From an uncultured Clostridia bacterium (GTDB taxonomy: Bacteria; Bacillota; Clostridia; Christensenellales; CAG-314): a DNA stretch of 64,000 nt. Made by a program: the position numbers and the translations under genes. Below the pieces are notes generated by a model. It saw nothing but the letters and a program-made list of their open reading frames with translations. It ran no database searches and was not told the DNA's origin. The DNA lies in the NCBI GenBank assembly GCA_947623225.1, contig CANQGO010000001.1, positions 79,265-143,264 on the forward strand. Reading direction: 5' to 3'. Position 1 is the stretch's first letter, and the number at the start of each line of letters is the position of its first letter. Below are positions 1-7,011 of this stretch, in pieces.

Positions 1-305
1 AAAAGGCATGCGGAGATATACTGTTGAAGGTCATTCTTGAGACATGCAATCTCAAGCCCAATCAGATAGTAGCCGCCTGCAAGGCTTGCATCGCCGCCGG
101 TGCTCAATATGTCAAGACCAGCACCGGCTTCGGCACGGGCGGCGCGACGGTAGAAGCCGTAAGTATTATGGCAGAGACCGTGCATCCCGCCGGCTTGAAG
201 GTCAAGGCAAGCGGTGGTATCCGTGACTATGAGACCGCTTGCAAATTGGTCGAGAGCGGCGCAGATCGCATAGGCGCAAGTTGCGGCGTGGATATTTGCA
301 AATGA
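1..305 (+). CDS. deoC: Deoxyribose-phosphate aldolase, C-terminal part (partial)
   Basis: This is the last 100 residues of a class I aldolase that cleaves 2-deoxyribose-5-phosphate to glyceraldehyde-3-phosphate and acetaldehyde in deoxynucleoside catabolism. The frame is open from the window edge, so the start lies outside. The visible part holds the Schiff-base lysine motif VKTSTGF and the second conserved lysine segment VKASGGIR, followed by the phosphate-binding GADRIGAS end. It stops with TGA just before a strong terminator. Nothing is visible of its upstream neighbours. The family assignment is firm because both active-site segments are intact. Confidence 0.95.
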   Translation, partial: KACGDILLKVILETCNLKPNQIVAACKACIAAGAQYVKTSTGFGTGGATVEAVSIMAETVHPAGLKVKASGGIRDYETACKLVESGADRIGASCGVDICK

Positions 306-318
306 TACTATATTACAC

Positions 319-346
319 AAAAGACGGCTTGTAGAAGCCGTCTTTT
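319..346 (+). terminator. Rho-independent terminator of deoC
   Basis: A perfect 12-bp stem (AAAAGACGGCTT / AAGCCGTCTTTT) closes a GTAG loop and ends in four T. It begins 13 bases after the deoC stop. Confidence 0.9.
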
Positions 347-391
347 GTATGTCGGAAGTCCTTGATTATAGTGAATTTTGCGATAAATAAG

Positions 392-421
392 AAGAAAACC
401 ACAATTTCTTGTGGTTTTCTT
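392..421 (-). terminator. Terminator of tRNA-Leu
   Basis: A 13-bp inverted repeat (AAGAAAACCACAA / TTGTGGTTTTCTT) lies just past the tRNA 3' end on the minus strand. It is followed there by a T-rich stretch. Confidence 0.75.
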
Positions 422-425
422 TTAT

Positions 426-511
426 TGGTGCTGGTGGTGGGACTTGAACCCACACGTTGTCTCCAACATCGGATTTTGAGTCCGACGCGTCTGCCATTTC
501 ACCACACCAGC
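426..511 (-). tRNA. tRNA-Leu (anticodon CAA)
   Basis: Read on the minus strand, the acceptor stem GCTGGTG pairs with CACCAGC, the discriminator is A, and CCA is encoded at 428-426. The anticodon stem TCGGA/TCCGA encloses the loop CTCAAAA, giving anticodon CAA (TTG codons). A long variable arm, as in class II tRNAs, lies between the anticodon and T arms. Confidence 0.95.
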
Positions 512-526
512 GCAAATTGCTTTTAT

Positions 527-555
527 ACTATACCATATTTTCAAGGATTTATCAA
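527..555 (-). promoter_or_regulatory. Sigma-A promoter of tRNA-Leu
   Basis: On the minus strand TTGATA (555-550) is followed after 17 bp by TATAGT (532-527). The tRNA begins 16 bases further on. Confidence 0.75.
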
Positions 556-607
556 CGGTTTTACGTAAGTTTTCCAAACTTTTTGTTTTTTATCCGATCT
601 ACATTTA

Positions 608-636
608 TTGCATAAAAACAAAATGTGTGATACAAT
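608..636 (+). promoter_or_regulatory. Sigma-A promoter of tRNA-Arg
   Basis: TTGCAT (608-613), a 17-bp spacer and TACAAT (631-636) precede the tRNA 5' end at 650. Confidence 0.8.
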
Positions 637-649
637 ACCCACATAAAAC

Positions 650-725
650 CTACCTGTAGTCTAATTGGATAAAATTACGCCCTCCGACGGCGTCGTTTCG
701 GGTTCGAGTCCCGACAGGTAGACCA
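650..725 (+). tRNA. tRNA-Arg (anticodon CCG)
   Basis: The acceptor stem CTACCTG pairs with CAGGTAG, with discriminator A and an encoded CCA. The anticodon stem ACGCC/GGCGT encloses CTCCGAC, giving anticodon CCG (CGG codons). The T arm is TCGGG-TTCGAGT-CCCGA. The D stem is weak: 10-25 is a G-T pair and 12-23 is a C-A mismatch. All other arms are intact, so it is probably functional. Confidence 0.92.
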
Positions 726-756
726 ATCGAGCGGATTATTCTCTATGCCGCAGTGT

Positions 757-783
757 AAAGGGTGCAGCGATCTGCTCCCTTTT
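757..783 (+). terminator. Terminator after tRNA-Arg
   Basis: The stem AAAGGG-t-GCAG / CTGC-t-CCCTTT has a four-base loop (CGAT) and ends in T. It closes the tRNA-Arg unit. Confidence 0.75.
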
Positions 784-868
784 ATATTACTTTCTTTGCC
801 GTTTGCTTGCTGTCCTGCTTATGACAGGTCGTAGTAGGCATTTTCTGTTGCAAATCAGATAAAAAATA

Positions 869-896
869 TTGATTAAGTGCGTTTTTGTGCTATAAT
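869..896 (+). promoter_or_regulatory. Promoter of the aldo/keto reductase operon
   Basis: TTGATT (869-874), a 16-bp spacer and TATAAT (891-896). The predicted transcript start falls near 903, right at the Shine-Dalgarno sequence, so the leader would be very short. Confidence 0.55.
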
Positions 897-914
897 TTTC
901 TCAAGGAGGGATTT

Positions 915-2027
915 ATGTATAATTTTGACGGCATACACGGAAATTTTGGACTCGGTTGCATGAGATTGCCCGGAGCAGACGGCATTATAGATATAGAACA
1001 AACCAAGCAAATGGTGGATGAGTTCATTGCCGCCGGGTTCAATTACTTCGATACCGCACACGGCTATCATAGTGAGCAAAGCGAACCAACGGTCAAGATA
1101 TGTCTTACCGACAGGTATCCGCGCGACAAGTATATTCTTACAAACAAACTGTCGGACAGTTATTTTTCCAAGCAGGAGGACATCCGTCCGTTATTTGATC
1201 TGCAACTTTCCCGTTGCGGTGTGGACTACTTTGACTTCTATCTCATGCACGCCCAGAGTCGTCGCAACTATGAGCAGTATCGTCGTTGCCATGCCTACGA
1301 GACCGCTTTCGAGTTGAAGCAGGAGGGCAAGGTCAGATATGTCGGTATTTCCTTTCACGATACGGCAGAAGAGTTGGAAAGGATCCTCGACGATCATCCT
1401 CAGTTGGATGCGGTGCAGTTGCAATTGAATTATTTGGATTGGAACGACGCGGCAGTACAGTCTCGCCTGTGCCATCAGGTCTGTGTCAATCACGGCGTAC
1501 CTGTCATTGTTATGGAACCTGTCAAGGGCGGCCGCTTGGCTAATCTGCCATCTGACGCGCTTGCCATGATCCGTCAGGCAGGTATGAGTCCCGCCGAACT
1601 TGCATTGCGCTTTGCAGCCTCCCAACAAGGCGTATTCATGGTATTGTCCGGTATGAGCAACATAGAACAGATGCGCGAAAATATCTCTGTTATGAAAGAT
1701 TTCCATCCGCTCACGGATAAGGAAAAGGCTTTGGCAAAGGCTGTCGCCGGGATCCTTCGCGGGGAAAATATCATCCCGTGCACGGCATGTCGGTATTGTA
1801 CGGACGGTTGCCCCATGCATATAGATATTCCCGATCTTTTCACTTGTCTCAATGGTAAATTGCATTTCGACGACAGCAAGGCAGCGTCCGATTACGCTAT
1901 GTACACTCGCAATGGCGGCAAGGCGAGCGACTGTATCAAGTGCGGCAAGTGTGAAAAGTCCTGTCCACAGGGCTTGAAAATAAGACAATTGCTATGCGAC
2001 GTGGCAAGCGAATTTGAAAATAAATAG
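915..2027 (+). CDS. Aldo/keto reductase with C-terminal 4Fe-4S domain
   Basis: A 370-residue NAD(P)H-linked oxidoreductase of the aldo/keto reductase fold fused to a ferredoxin-like tail (COG1453 type). The start at 915 is chosen because AAGGAGGG sits directly upstream; an in-frame ATG at 885 lacks such a site. The barrel shows the catalytic pattern FDTAHGYH (Asp, Tyr), a Lys in YILTNKL and His in FYLMHAQ. The tail has two cysteine clusters, CTACRYCTDGC and CIKCGKCEKSC, which should bind one or two 4Fe-4S centres. The substrate cannot be read from sequence. It is probably cotranscribed with the thioesterase that starts 14 bases later. Confidence 0.85.
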   Translation: MYNFDGIHGNFGLGCMRLPGADGIIDIEQTKQMVDEFIAAGFNYFDTAHGYHSEQSEPTVKICLTDRYPRDKYILTNKLSDSYFSKQEDIRPLFDLQLSRCGVDYFDFYLMHAQSRRNYEQYRRCHAYETAFELKQEGKVRYVGISFHDTAEELERILDDHPQLDAVQLQLNYLDWNDAAVQSRLCHQVCVNHGVPVIVMEPVKGGRLANLPSDALAMIRQAGMSPAELALRFAASQQGVFMVLSGMSNIEQMRENISVMKDFHPLTDKEKALAKAVAGILRGENIIPCTACRYCTDGCPMHIDIPDLFTCLNGKLHFDDSKAASDYAMYTRNGGKASDCIKCGKCEKSCPQGLKIRQLLCDVASEFENK

Positions 2028-2041
2028 TAGTGGAGAACCCT

Positions 2042-2452
2042 ATGATAGAGCCGTATATTCATAAGATACAATATTACGAGACAGACAAGATGGGAATTAC
2101 TCATCATTCCAACTACGTTCGCTTTATGAAGGAGGCACGCATAGATTTTCTTGAACGAATAGGTTACGGTTACGCCCGCTTGGAGCAGGAAGGACTTGCT
2201 TCTCCCGTCATATCTGTATCCTTGAAGTTTCATAGAACTACGACGTTTTCCGACGAATTGCACATATATGTCCGCGTTATAGGCCTTACCGCCACCAGAT
2301 TGCACGTGGGTTATACCATGGAGTGCGACCACGCCGTTGTATGTGTTGCCGAGAGCGAGCATTGCTTTGTTGACAGTCATTCCCGCCCCGTCTCGCTCAA
2401 GCGTGTCAACCCGACTTTGTTCGAAACTCTTGCCTCCTATGCAGAGGCTTGA
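2042..2452 (+). CDS. Hotdog-fold acyl-CoA thioesterase (YbgC/4HBT family)
   Basis: A 136-residue 4-hydroxybenzoyl-CoA thioesterase-type protein that likely hydrolyses acyl-CoA or acyl-ACP thioesters. The family signature YYETDKMGITHHSNYVRFM lies near the N-terminus, with the catalytic Asp in TDKMG, followed by EARIDFLE. The ATG at 2042 has GGAG six bases upstream; an in-frame GTG at 2030 overlaps that site and is less likely. It directly follows the aldo/keto reductase and is probably in the same operon. The physiological substrate is unknown. Confidence 0.85.
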   Translation: MIEPYIHKIQYYETDKMGITHHSNYVRFMKEARIDFLERIGYGYARLEQEGLASPVISVSLKFHRTTTFSDELHIYVRVIGLTATRLHVGYTMECDHAVVCVAESEHCFVDSHSRPVSLKRVNPTLFETLASYAEA

Positions 2453-2520
2453 CATAGTCGTCGATAGCCATCTTGCGGCTACTCACGGTTCCTGACTTAG
2501 GTTAAAAACGACATAAATCA

Positions 2521-2552
2521 AAGCGGTCTCGGTTACTATTCCGAGACCGCTT
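2521..2552. terminator. Hairpin between convergent genes
   Basis: A perfect 12-bp stem (AAGCGGTCTCGG / CCGAGACCGCTT) with an 8-base loop lies between the convergent thioesterase and XRE regulator. It probably ends transcripts from both sides, although the T tracts are short. Confidence 0.7.
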
Positions 2553-2556
2553 CATT

Positions 2557-2838
2557 TTATAAACTTTTCAAAAATTCGATCAGCAGATTTTTTTGTTTAG
2601 GTGTCAGATTTGACATTGCGATTGCAAGCTCTTCGGTTTCTTCGTTGAAGTTGAAGAAGTCCTTCAGAGAAGTCCCGAGAGCGTCGCAAATCAGTTGCAA
2701 ATGTCCCACGGTTATGTCTGCTTTCCCAAGTTCCACTCGCCTCAGATGCGTCTGCGACACGCCTGCCCACTCCGCCAACTTGTTCTGTGTGAACCCTGTT
2801 TTCTCGCGTAGTTCCTTGATCCTATCTCCGACTTTCAT
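2557..2838 (-). CDS. XRE-family transcriptional regulator of the RM island
   Basis: A 93-residue DNA-binding protein with an N-terminal helix-turn-helix (residues about 5-60; core FTQNKLAEWAGVSQTHLRRV) and a short tail. It is divergent from mod and shares a 130-bp control region that carries four copies of a TAGTCTTATA-like motif. By analogy with controller proteins of restriction-modification systems, it probably represses or times mod-res and itself. That role is inferred from the arrangement only. No metabolic domain is present. Confidence 0.8.
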   Translation of the reverse strand: MKVGDRIKELREKTGFTQNKLAEWAGVSQTHLRRVELGKADITVGHLQLICDALGTSLKDFFNFNEETEELAIAMSNLTPKQKNLLIEFLKSL

Positions 2839-2850
2839 AAAACCCCCGTT

Positions 2851-2953
2851 TAGTCTTATAAGAATAATTTTACGCCGATCCTAAAATTTATTCAGTCTTA
2901 TAGTGTTGCCTTTTTAGTCGTATAATGTTACAATAGACATATCTATAAGACTA
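2851..2953. promoter_or_regulatory. Operator array: four TAGTCTTATA-like motifs
   Basis: Copies lie at 2851-2860 (TAGTCTTATA, extended to the palindrome TCTTATAAGA at 2854-2863), 2893-2902 (cAGTCTTATA), 2915-2924 (TAGTCgTATA) and, inverted, 2944-2953. They flank and overlap the mod promoter and lie in the xre leader. The likely ligand is the XRE protein. Confidence 0.65.
2906..2934 (+). promoter_or_regulatory. Promoter of mod-res
   Basis: TTGCCT (2906-2911), a 17-bp spacer and TACAAT (2929-2934). One operator copy lies in the spacer and an inverted copy just past the predicted transcript start, as expected for repression. Confidence 0.65.
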
Positions 2954-2967
2954 AAAGGGCGATTCGC

Positions 2968-4626
2968 ATGTCTACCAATGTATCCAAAGAAAAGCGCGAG
3001 CGGCTTATCGAAGAAATCAAGGAAATCAAAACTTATATTGCTTCCGCACCGCAGGATGAAAATACGGCTGCACTTTTGACATATATTGCGGAAATCGAGA
3101 AGGACATCCGAAGCAAGAAGTACGGACTTGTGTTTGAGGAACACCGTGAAGCGGTCGATGAGCTATTGGAAACGCATACGCCCGTCTTGACTGAACAAAA
3201 AGAATTATTTATTGACAACGGCGGGAAAATGAACTTCCTCATTGAGGGCGATAACCTCGCTGCACTCAAATTGCTCGAAAAGACGCACAAGGGCAAAATC
3301 GATATTATTTACATAGATCCGCCTTACAACACGGGCAATAAGGACTTTATATACGATGATGACTTCGTCGGAAAAGAGGATAGCTTTAGACACTCACAAT
3401 GGCTATCTTTTATGAAAAACAGACTATCTATAGCAAGAGACCTGATGAGTATAGATGGAGTTCTTTTTATGAGTATAGATGACTTTGAAGTAACTCCGGC
3501 AAAAATGATATTAGATGAAATATTCGGTGAAAACCGCACTCAAATTATGATTTGGCGAAAAAGCGGTGATGGCAGAGATGGGAAGATGAAGAATACTACT
3601 ACATTTCGTATAGATCATGAGTATCTTTTAGTCGCCTACAAATCCATTATCAAATTAAACAAACTGTGTGCATTACCAAGTTTTGTAAATGATTACCCAA
3701 ATCCGGATAACGATCCACGCGGAAAGTATAAGGCTGGAAGTATTTCGAGGAAGGAAAGCGCATCTAACCCAAATCATAAAAATTATTATACCGTAGTATC
3801 TCCTTCTGGCAAAACCTTTACGAGACAGTTTGATATCTCAAAGGAAGAGTTTGATGCTCTAAATAACGACATCTTAATAAATTGCGACGGAAAATCCGTA
3901 AGCCGCATATATTGGGGCAGGAATGGTGATGGAGTTCCATCTCTAAAGATTTTCATCAATGAAGAAAGATTGGTGACACCGTCGTCTATCTTATTGCAGG
4001 ACGGAACTACAACAGAAGGCACAAAGGAATTAAATGAAATTTTACAAGGTGATTATTCATCTATGAGGGCAAAGCCATCAAGGTTGATCAAATCGCTAAT
4101 ACAGCTAGGAAGTAAAAAAGATTCTACAGTGTTAGATTTTTTTGCGGGGAGCGGAACAACTGGACAAGCTTGTTTGCAGCAAAATGATAGAGATTGCGGC
4201 AAGCGCACGTTCATTCTCTGCACCAACAATGAAAACAATATATGTCGCGAAGTGACATATGAGCGAATTAAGCGAGTGATCGCGAGAGATAACTTTGCCG
4301 CAAGCCTGAAATATTACAAAGTAGAGTATATCCCAATATCCGATAGACTCTATTACGAATATGCCGATGAGCTTTTGCGCCATATAAGAGAACTTGTGGA
4401 ACTTGAAAACGGTATCAATTTTATTGGCAATGCGGAGATCGCCATTATTCTTACCGAGGCAGAATTGGACGCCTTCACGGCGTCCGTATCCGGGAGCACA
4501 GTGTGCAAGACGATCTATCTCGGGCATGACGTTCTGACGAGTGAAGCGCAAGAGCAACTATTCAAAGAGCACAATATCTCCGTCAACGTGATCCCCGATT
4601 ATTATTACCGGGATTTGGAGGGCTGA
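2968..4626 (+). CDS. mod: Type III restriction-modification DNA methyltransferase (Mod)
   Basis: A 552-residue DNA amino-methyltransferase, the modification and recognition subunit of a Type III system. Motif IV, DPPYNTG, lies near residue 117. The SAM-binding motif FFAGSGTT lies near 391, after a central target-recognition region. This motif order is that of beta-class enzymes such as the EcoP15I Mod. It is followed one base later by res, and a coupled mod-res operon is typical. The middle (about 3400-4150) is visibly richer in A/T than both ends, suggesting a separate history for the recognition domain. No simple sequence repeat for phase variation was seen. The recognition sequence cannot be predicted. 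Confidence 0.93.
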   Translation: MSTNVSKEKRERLIEEIKEIKTYIASAPQDENTAALLTYIAEIEKDIRSKKYGLVFEEHREAVDELLETHTPVLTEQKELFIDNGGKMNFLIEGDNLAALKLLEKTHKGKIDIIYIDPPYNTGNKDFIYDDDFVGKEDSFRHSQWLSFMKNRLSIARDLMSIDGVLFMSIDDFEVTPAKMILDEIFGENRTQIMIWRKSGDGRDGKMKNTTTFRIDHEYLLVAYKSIIKLNKLCALPSFVNDYPNPDNDPRGKYKAGSISRKESASNPNHKNYYTVVSPSGKTFTRQFDISKEEFDALNNDILINCDGKSVSRIYWGRNGDGVPSLKIFINEERLVTPSSILLQDGTTTEGTKELNEILQGDYSSMRAKPSRLIKSLIQLGSKKDSTVLDFFAGSGTTGQACLQQNDRDCGKRTFILCTNNENNICREVTYERIKRVIARDNFAASLKYYKVEYIPISDRLYYEYADELLRHIRELVELENGINFIGNAEIAIILTEAELDAFTASVSGSTVCKTIYLGHDVLTSEAQEQLFKEHNISVNVIPDYYYRDLEG

Positions 4627-4627
4627 C

Positions 4628-6829
4628 ATGCATATCACTTTGGCAGATTTTCAATTGGACGCGATCAAGCGGCTGCTTGAAAGCATGGATGAAAGCGTTC
4701 GCGATATTATCTTGAAAAGTCCGACCGGAAGCGGGAAGACGATAATTTTGACCCACTTCATGGACGAATATATGAAGGGGCACGCAAAATGTGTGTTCGT
4801 TTGGCTTACGCCCGGCAAAGGTAACTTGGAAGAGCAGAGCAAGGCAAAAATGGATAAGTATATCCACAACGCTAAAACAAAGTTGCTCGCAGATATCATG
4901 ACAGGCGGTTTTGCGGAAAATGACGCCTGCTTTATCAACTGGGAAAAACTGACGAAGAAGGGCAACAATGCCTTAAAAGACAGCGAGCGAACCAATTTTC
5001 TGGAGTGGATCGAAAAGGCGCAATACGCGGGGCTTTCGTTCAAGGTCATAATTGACGAGAGTCATCAGAATTTTACTGAGAAGGCAGACGCGATCGTTCA
5101 ACTATTCCGCACCGACAAGATCATCCGCTGTTCCGCGACGCCACTCATTGACAAGCATGCAAAACTCATAGAGATCCCGGAGGAAGATGTCATTGCCGAA
5201 GGATTGATCAAGAAGCTACTCGTCATCAATGATGATTTTCCGCAAGTGATCGAGACGGCAAATCAAACGGAATATCTTCTCGAGCGGGCACTTGAAAAGC
5301 AGCGAGAACTCCGCGCTGCCTTCCTCAACAAAAAGGCAGATATCGAACCGCTCATCATTGTACAGCTTCCCAACAATTCCGACCTGCTGTTAAACGTAGT
5401 GGAGCGGTATTTTGAGAAGAACGGGATCACATACGATGCGGGCACGCTTGCCGTGTGGCTTTCGGATCGGCACGAAAATCTTGAACACATTTCCGAAAAC
5501 AATGACGCCACGGTTGCAGTTATCATCAAGCAGGCTGTCGCTACCGGTTGGGACTGCCCTCGTGCACACATTCTCGTCAAATTGCGTGAGAATATGGACG
5601 AAACCTTCGAAGTTCAGACGATAGGGCGCATCCGCCGTATGCCTGAGGCAAAGCACTATGACGTTGATCTTCTTGACAGTTGCTATCTCTACACATTCGA
5701 CAGCACATTTACGCAGGGCGTCAAGGCGAGCATGGGCAAGAGCGCGTTGGATGCAAAAACTTTGTTCCTCAAAAACGAACACAAAATGTTTACCCTCATC
5801 AAAGAGCAGCGGACTATGGTGACGGACCTGCGTGATTCCCGTAAGGCACTTGCCGCTATTTCGACGTATCTTAAATCGATTTACGGGCTGACTGGCGACA
5901 AGAAGCAGAACAAACTGAAACTGCAAAGTAAGGGACTTATTTTTTCCGACCATATCGTACGCTATACTTATTCGGGGAAGGTCGCTATGATCTGGGAACT
6001 TTCCGAAAGGGACAGGCTCAATGCGATCGAGATAAAAGAACCGATCAATACTCACGTTCATGGACGCGAGTATCATCATCGTGTCGGGCAGATAGGTTTG
6101 GAGATAGGCATGGAATATGCCAAAATGAATACGATCATAGGCAAACTGTTTTCGGACAAGTTTTCCTATACGGGACAGGTGCTGAATTTGACAGTGCGCG
6201 AACTCTATGCCTTTGTGATCAACAATATGTACGCGCTTCGGCATATCTGTCGGGAGGCTATGGCAGCGAACATGGCGCAGGTATCACTCGCTCCCGCTAT
6301 GGTTTCCGAGAAATCGTTCTACTTCCCACATAGCGTGTCGTTCACATACGACGCAACAAGCAAAGTGCAATTTGAAAGCACGAAAAATGTATATCAAGGG
6401 TATCTGCTCTCGGCTGAGCCGCGATCCTCTTCTGAAAAGAAATTTGAGAAGTTTTGCGAAAACTGCAGTGAGGTGGATTGGTTCTATAAGAACGGCGACA
6501 AAGGCGATGAATATTTTTCTATCGTCTATCAGGACAACGGCAAGAAACAAAAACTTTTCTATCCCGACTATATTCTATCCGTATGCGGCGAGACATGGAT
6601 CGTCGAAACAAAGGGTGGCTTTGACCGTGCGGGCGTAAGCGAAGATATAGACGTTTTTTCTCCGAAGAAGTTTGAAGTCCTCCGCGCTTATCTTGAAAAA
6701 CACTCCATCAAAGGCGGCTTCGTACGCTTTGACAAGCAAAGCGAAGAACTTTGTATCTGTACGGAAGAGTACAGCGACGATATACATTCTGAATGTTGGA
6801 AACTGCTGAGGGATATTTTCGCGAAATGA
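4628..6829 (+). CDS. res: Type III restriction endonuclease subunit (Res)
   Basis: A 733-residue helicase-nuclease that works with Mod to cut DNA after ATP-driven movement. Walker A SPTGSGKT lies near residue 30 and the DExH box IIDESH near 141. Superfamily 2 helicase motifs follow (CSATPL; TGWDCPRAHIL; QTIGRIRRMPE). The C-terminus has a PD-(D/E)xK nuclease pattern, YPDYIL then WIVETKGG (about 642-662). It is shorter than the roughly 970-residue EcoP15I Res but appears complete, with all motifs in order. It starts one base after the mod stop, so translation is probably coupled. Confidence 0.93.
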   Translation: MHITLADFQLDAIKRLLESMDESVRDIILKSPTGSGKTIILTHFMDEYMKGHAKCVFVWLTPGKGNLEEQSKAKMDKYIHNAKTKLLADIMTGGFAENDACFINWEKLTKKGNNALKDSERTNFLEWIEKAQYAGLSFKVIIDESHQNFTEKADAIVQLFRTDKIIRCSATPLIDKHAKLIEIPEEDVIAEGLIKKLLVINDDFPQVIETANQTEYLLERALEKQRELRAAFLNKKADIEPLIIVQLPNNSDLLLNVVERYFEKNGITYDAGTLAVWLSDRHENLEHISENNDATVAVIIKQAVATGWDCPRAHILVKLRENMDETFEVQTIGRIRRMPEAKHYDVDLLDSCYLYTFDSTFTQGVKASMGKSALDAKTLFLKNEHKMFTLIKEQRTMVTDLRDSRKALAAISTYLKSIYGLTGDKKQNKLKLQSKGLIFSDHIVRYTYSGKVAMIWELSERDRLNAIEIKEPINTHVHGREYHHRVGQIGLEIGMEYAKMNTIIGKLFSDKFSYTGQVLNLTVRELYAFVINNMYALRHICREAMAANMAQVSLAPAMVSEKSFYFPHSVSFTYDATSKVQFESTKNVYQGYLLSAEPRSSSEKKFEKFCENCSEVDWFYKNGDKGDEYFSIVYQDNGKKQKLFYPDYILSVCGETWIVETKGGFDRAGVSEDIDVFSPKKFEVLRAYLEKHSIKGGFVRFDKQSEELCICTEEYSDDIHSECWKLLRDIFAK

Positions 6830-6847
6830 TATGACGGGATATACACG

Positions 6848-6875
6848 CAGCCATTATTGCAATGGCTGTTTTTTT
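6848..6875 (+). terminator. Terminator of mod-res
   Basis: An 8-bp stem (CAGCCATT / AATGGCTG) with loop ATTGC is followed by seven T. Confidence 0.85.
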
Positions 6876-6952
6876 ATTTGTCGATAGTTTATTGATTGGA
6901 ATATTTTCCGAACTTACTTGGCAATAAATTCGCATCAATGGTTTTGAAATAG

Positions 6953-7011
6953 TTGCAATTGCTCAAAATAAAGCGTATAATAGACACATACACGGGGAGG
7001 GGGTATACCTC
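6953..7011 (+). promoter_or_regulatory. Copper operon promoter with probable CsoR operator
   Basis: TTGCAA (6953-6958), 17 bp, TATAAT (6976-6981). Downstream, GGGGAGGGGGTATACC (6994-7009) resembles the G-tract plus GTAT half of known CsoR operators and also serves as the ribosome site of copA. ATAC (6989-6992) and GTAT (7003-7006) form outer arms. The csoR gene lies at the end of this operon, which supports the assignment. Confidence 0.55.

Noticed and set aside
1191..1988. Minus-strand frames opposite the aldo/keto reductase
   Set aside because: The plus-strand gene has both catalytic and Fe-S motifs; the antisense frame has none.
2968..4626. Phase-variable repeat tract in mod
   Set aside because: Many Type III mod genes carry simple repeats, but none of useful length is visible here.
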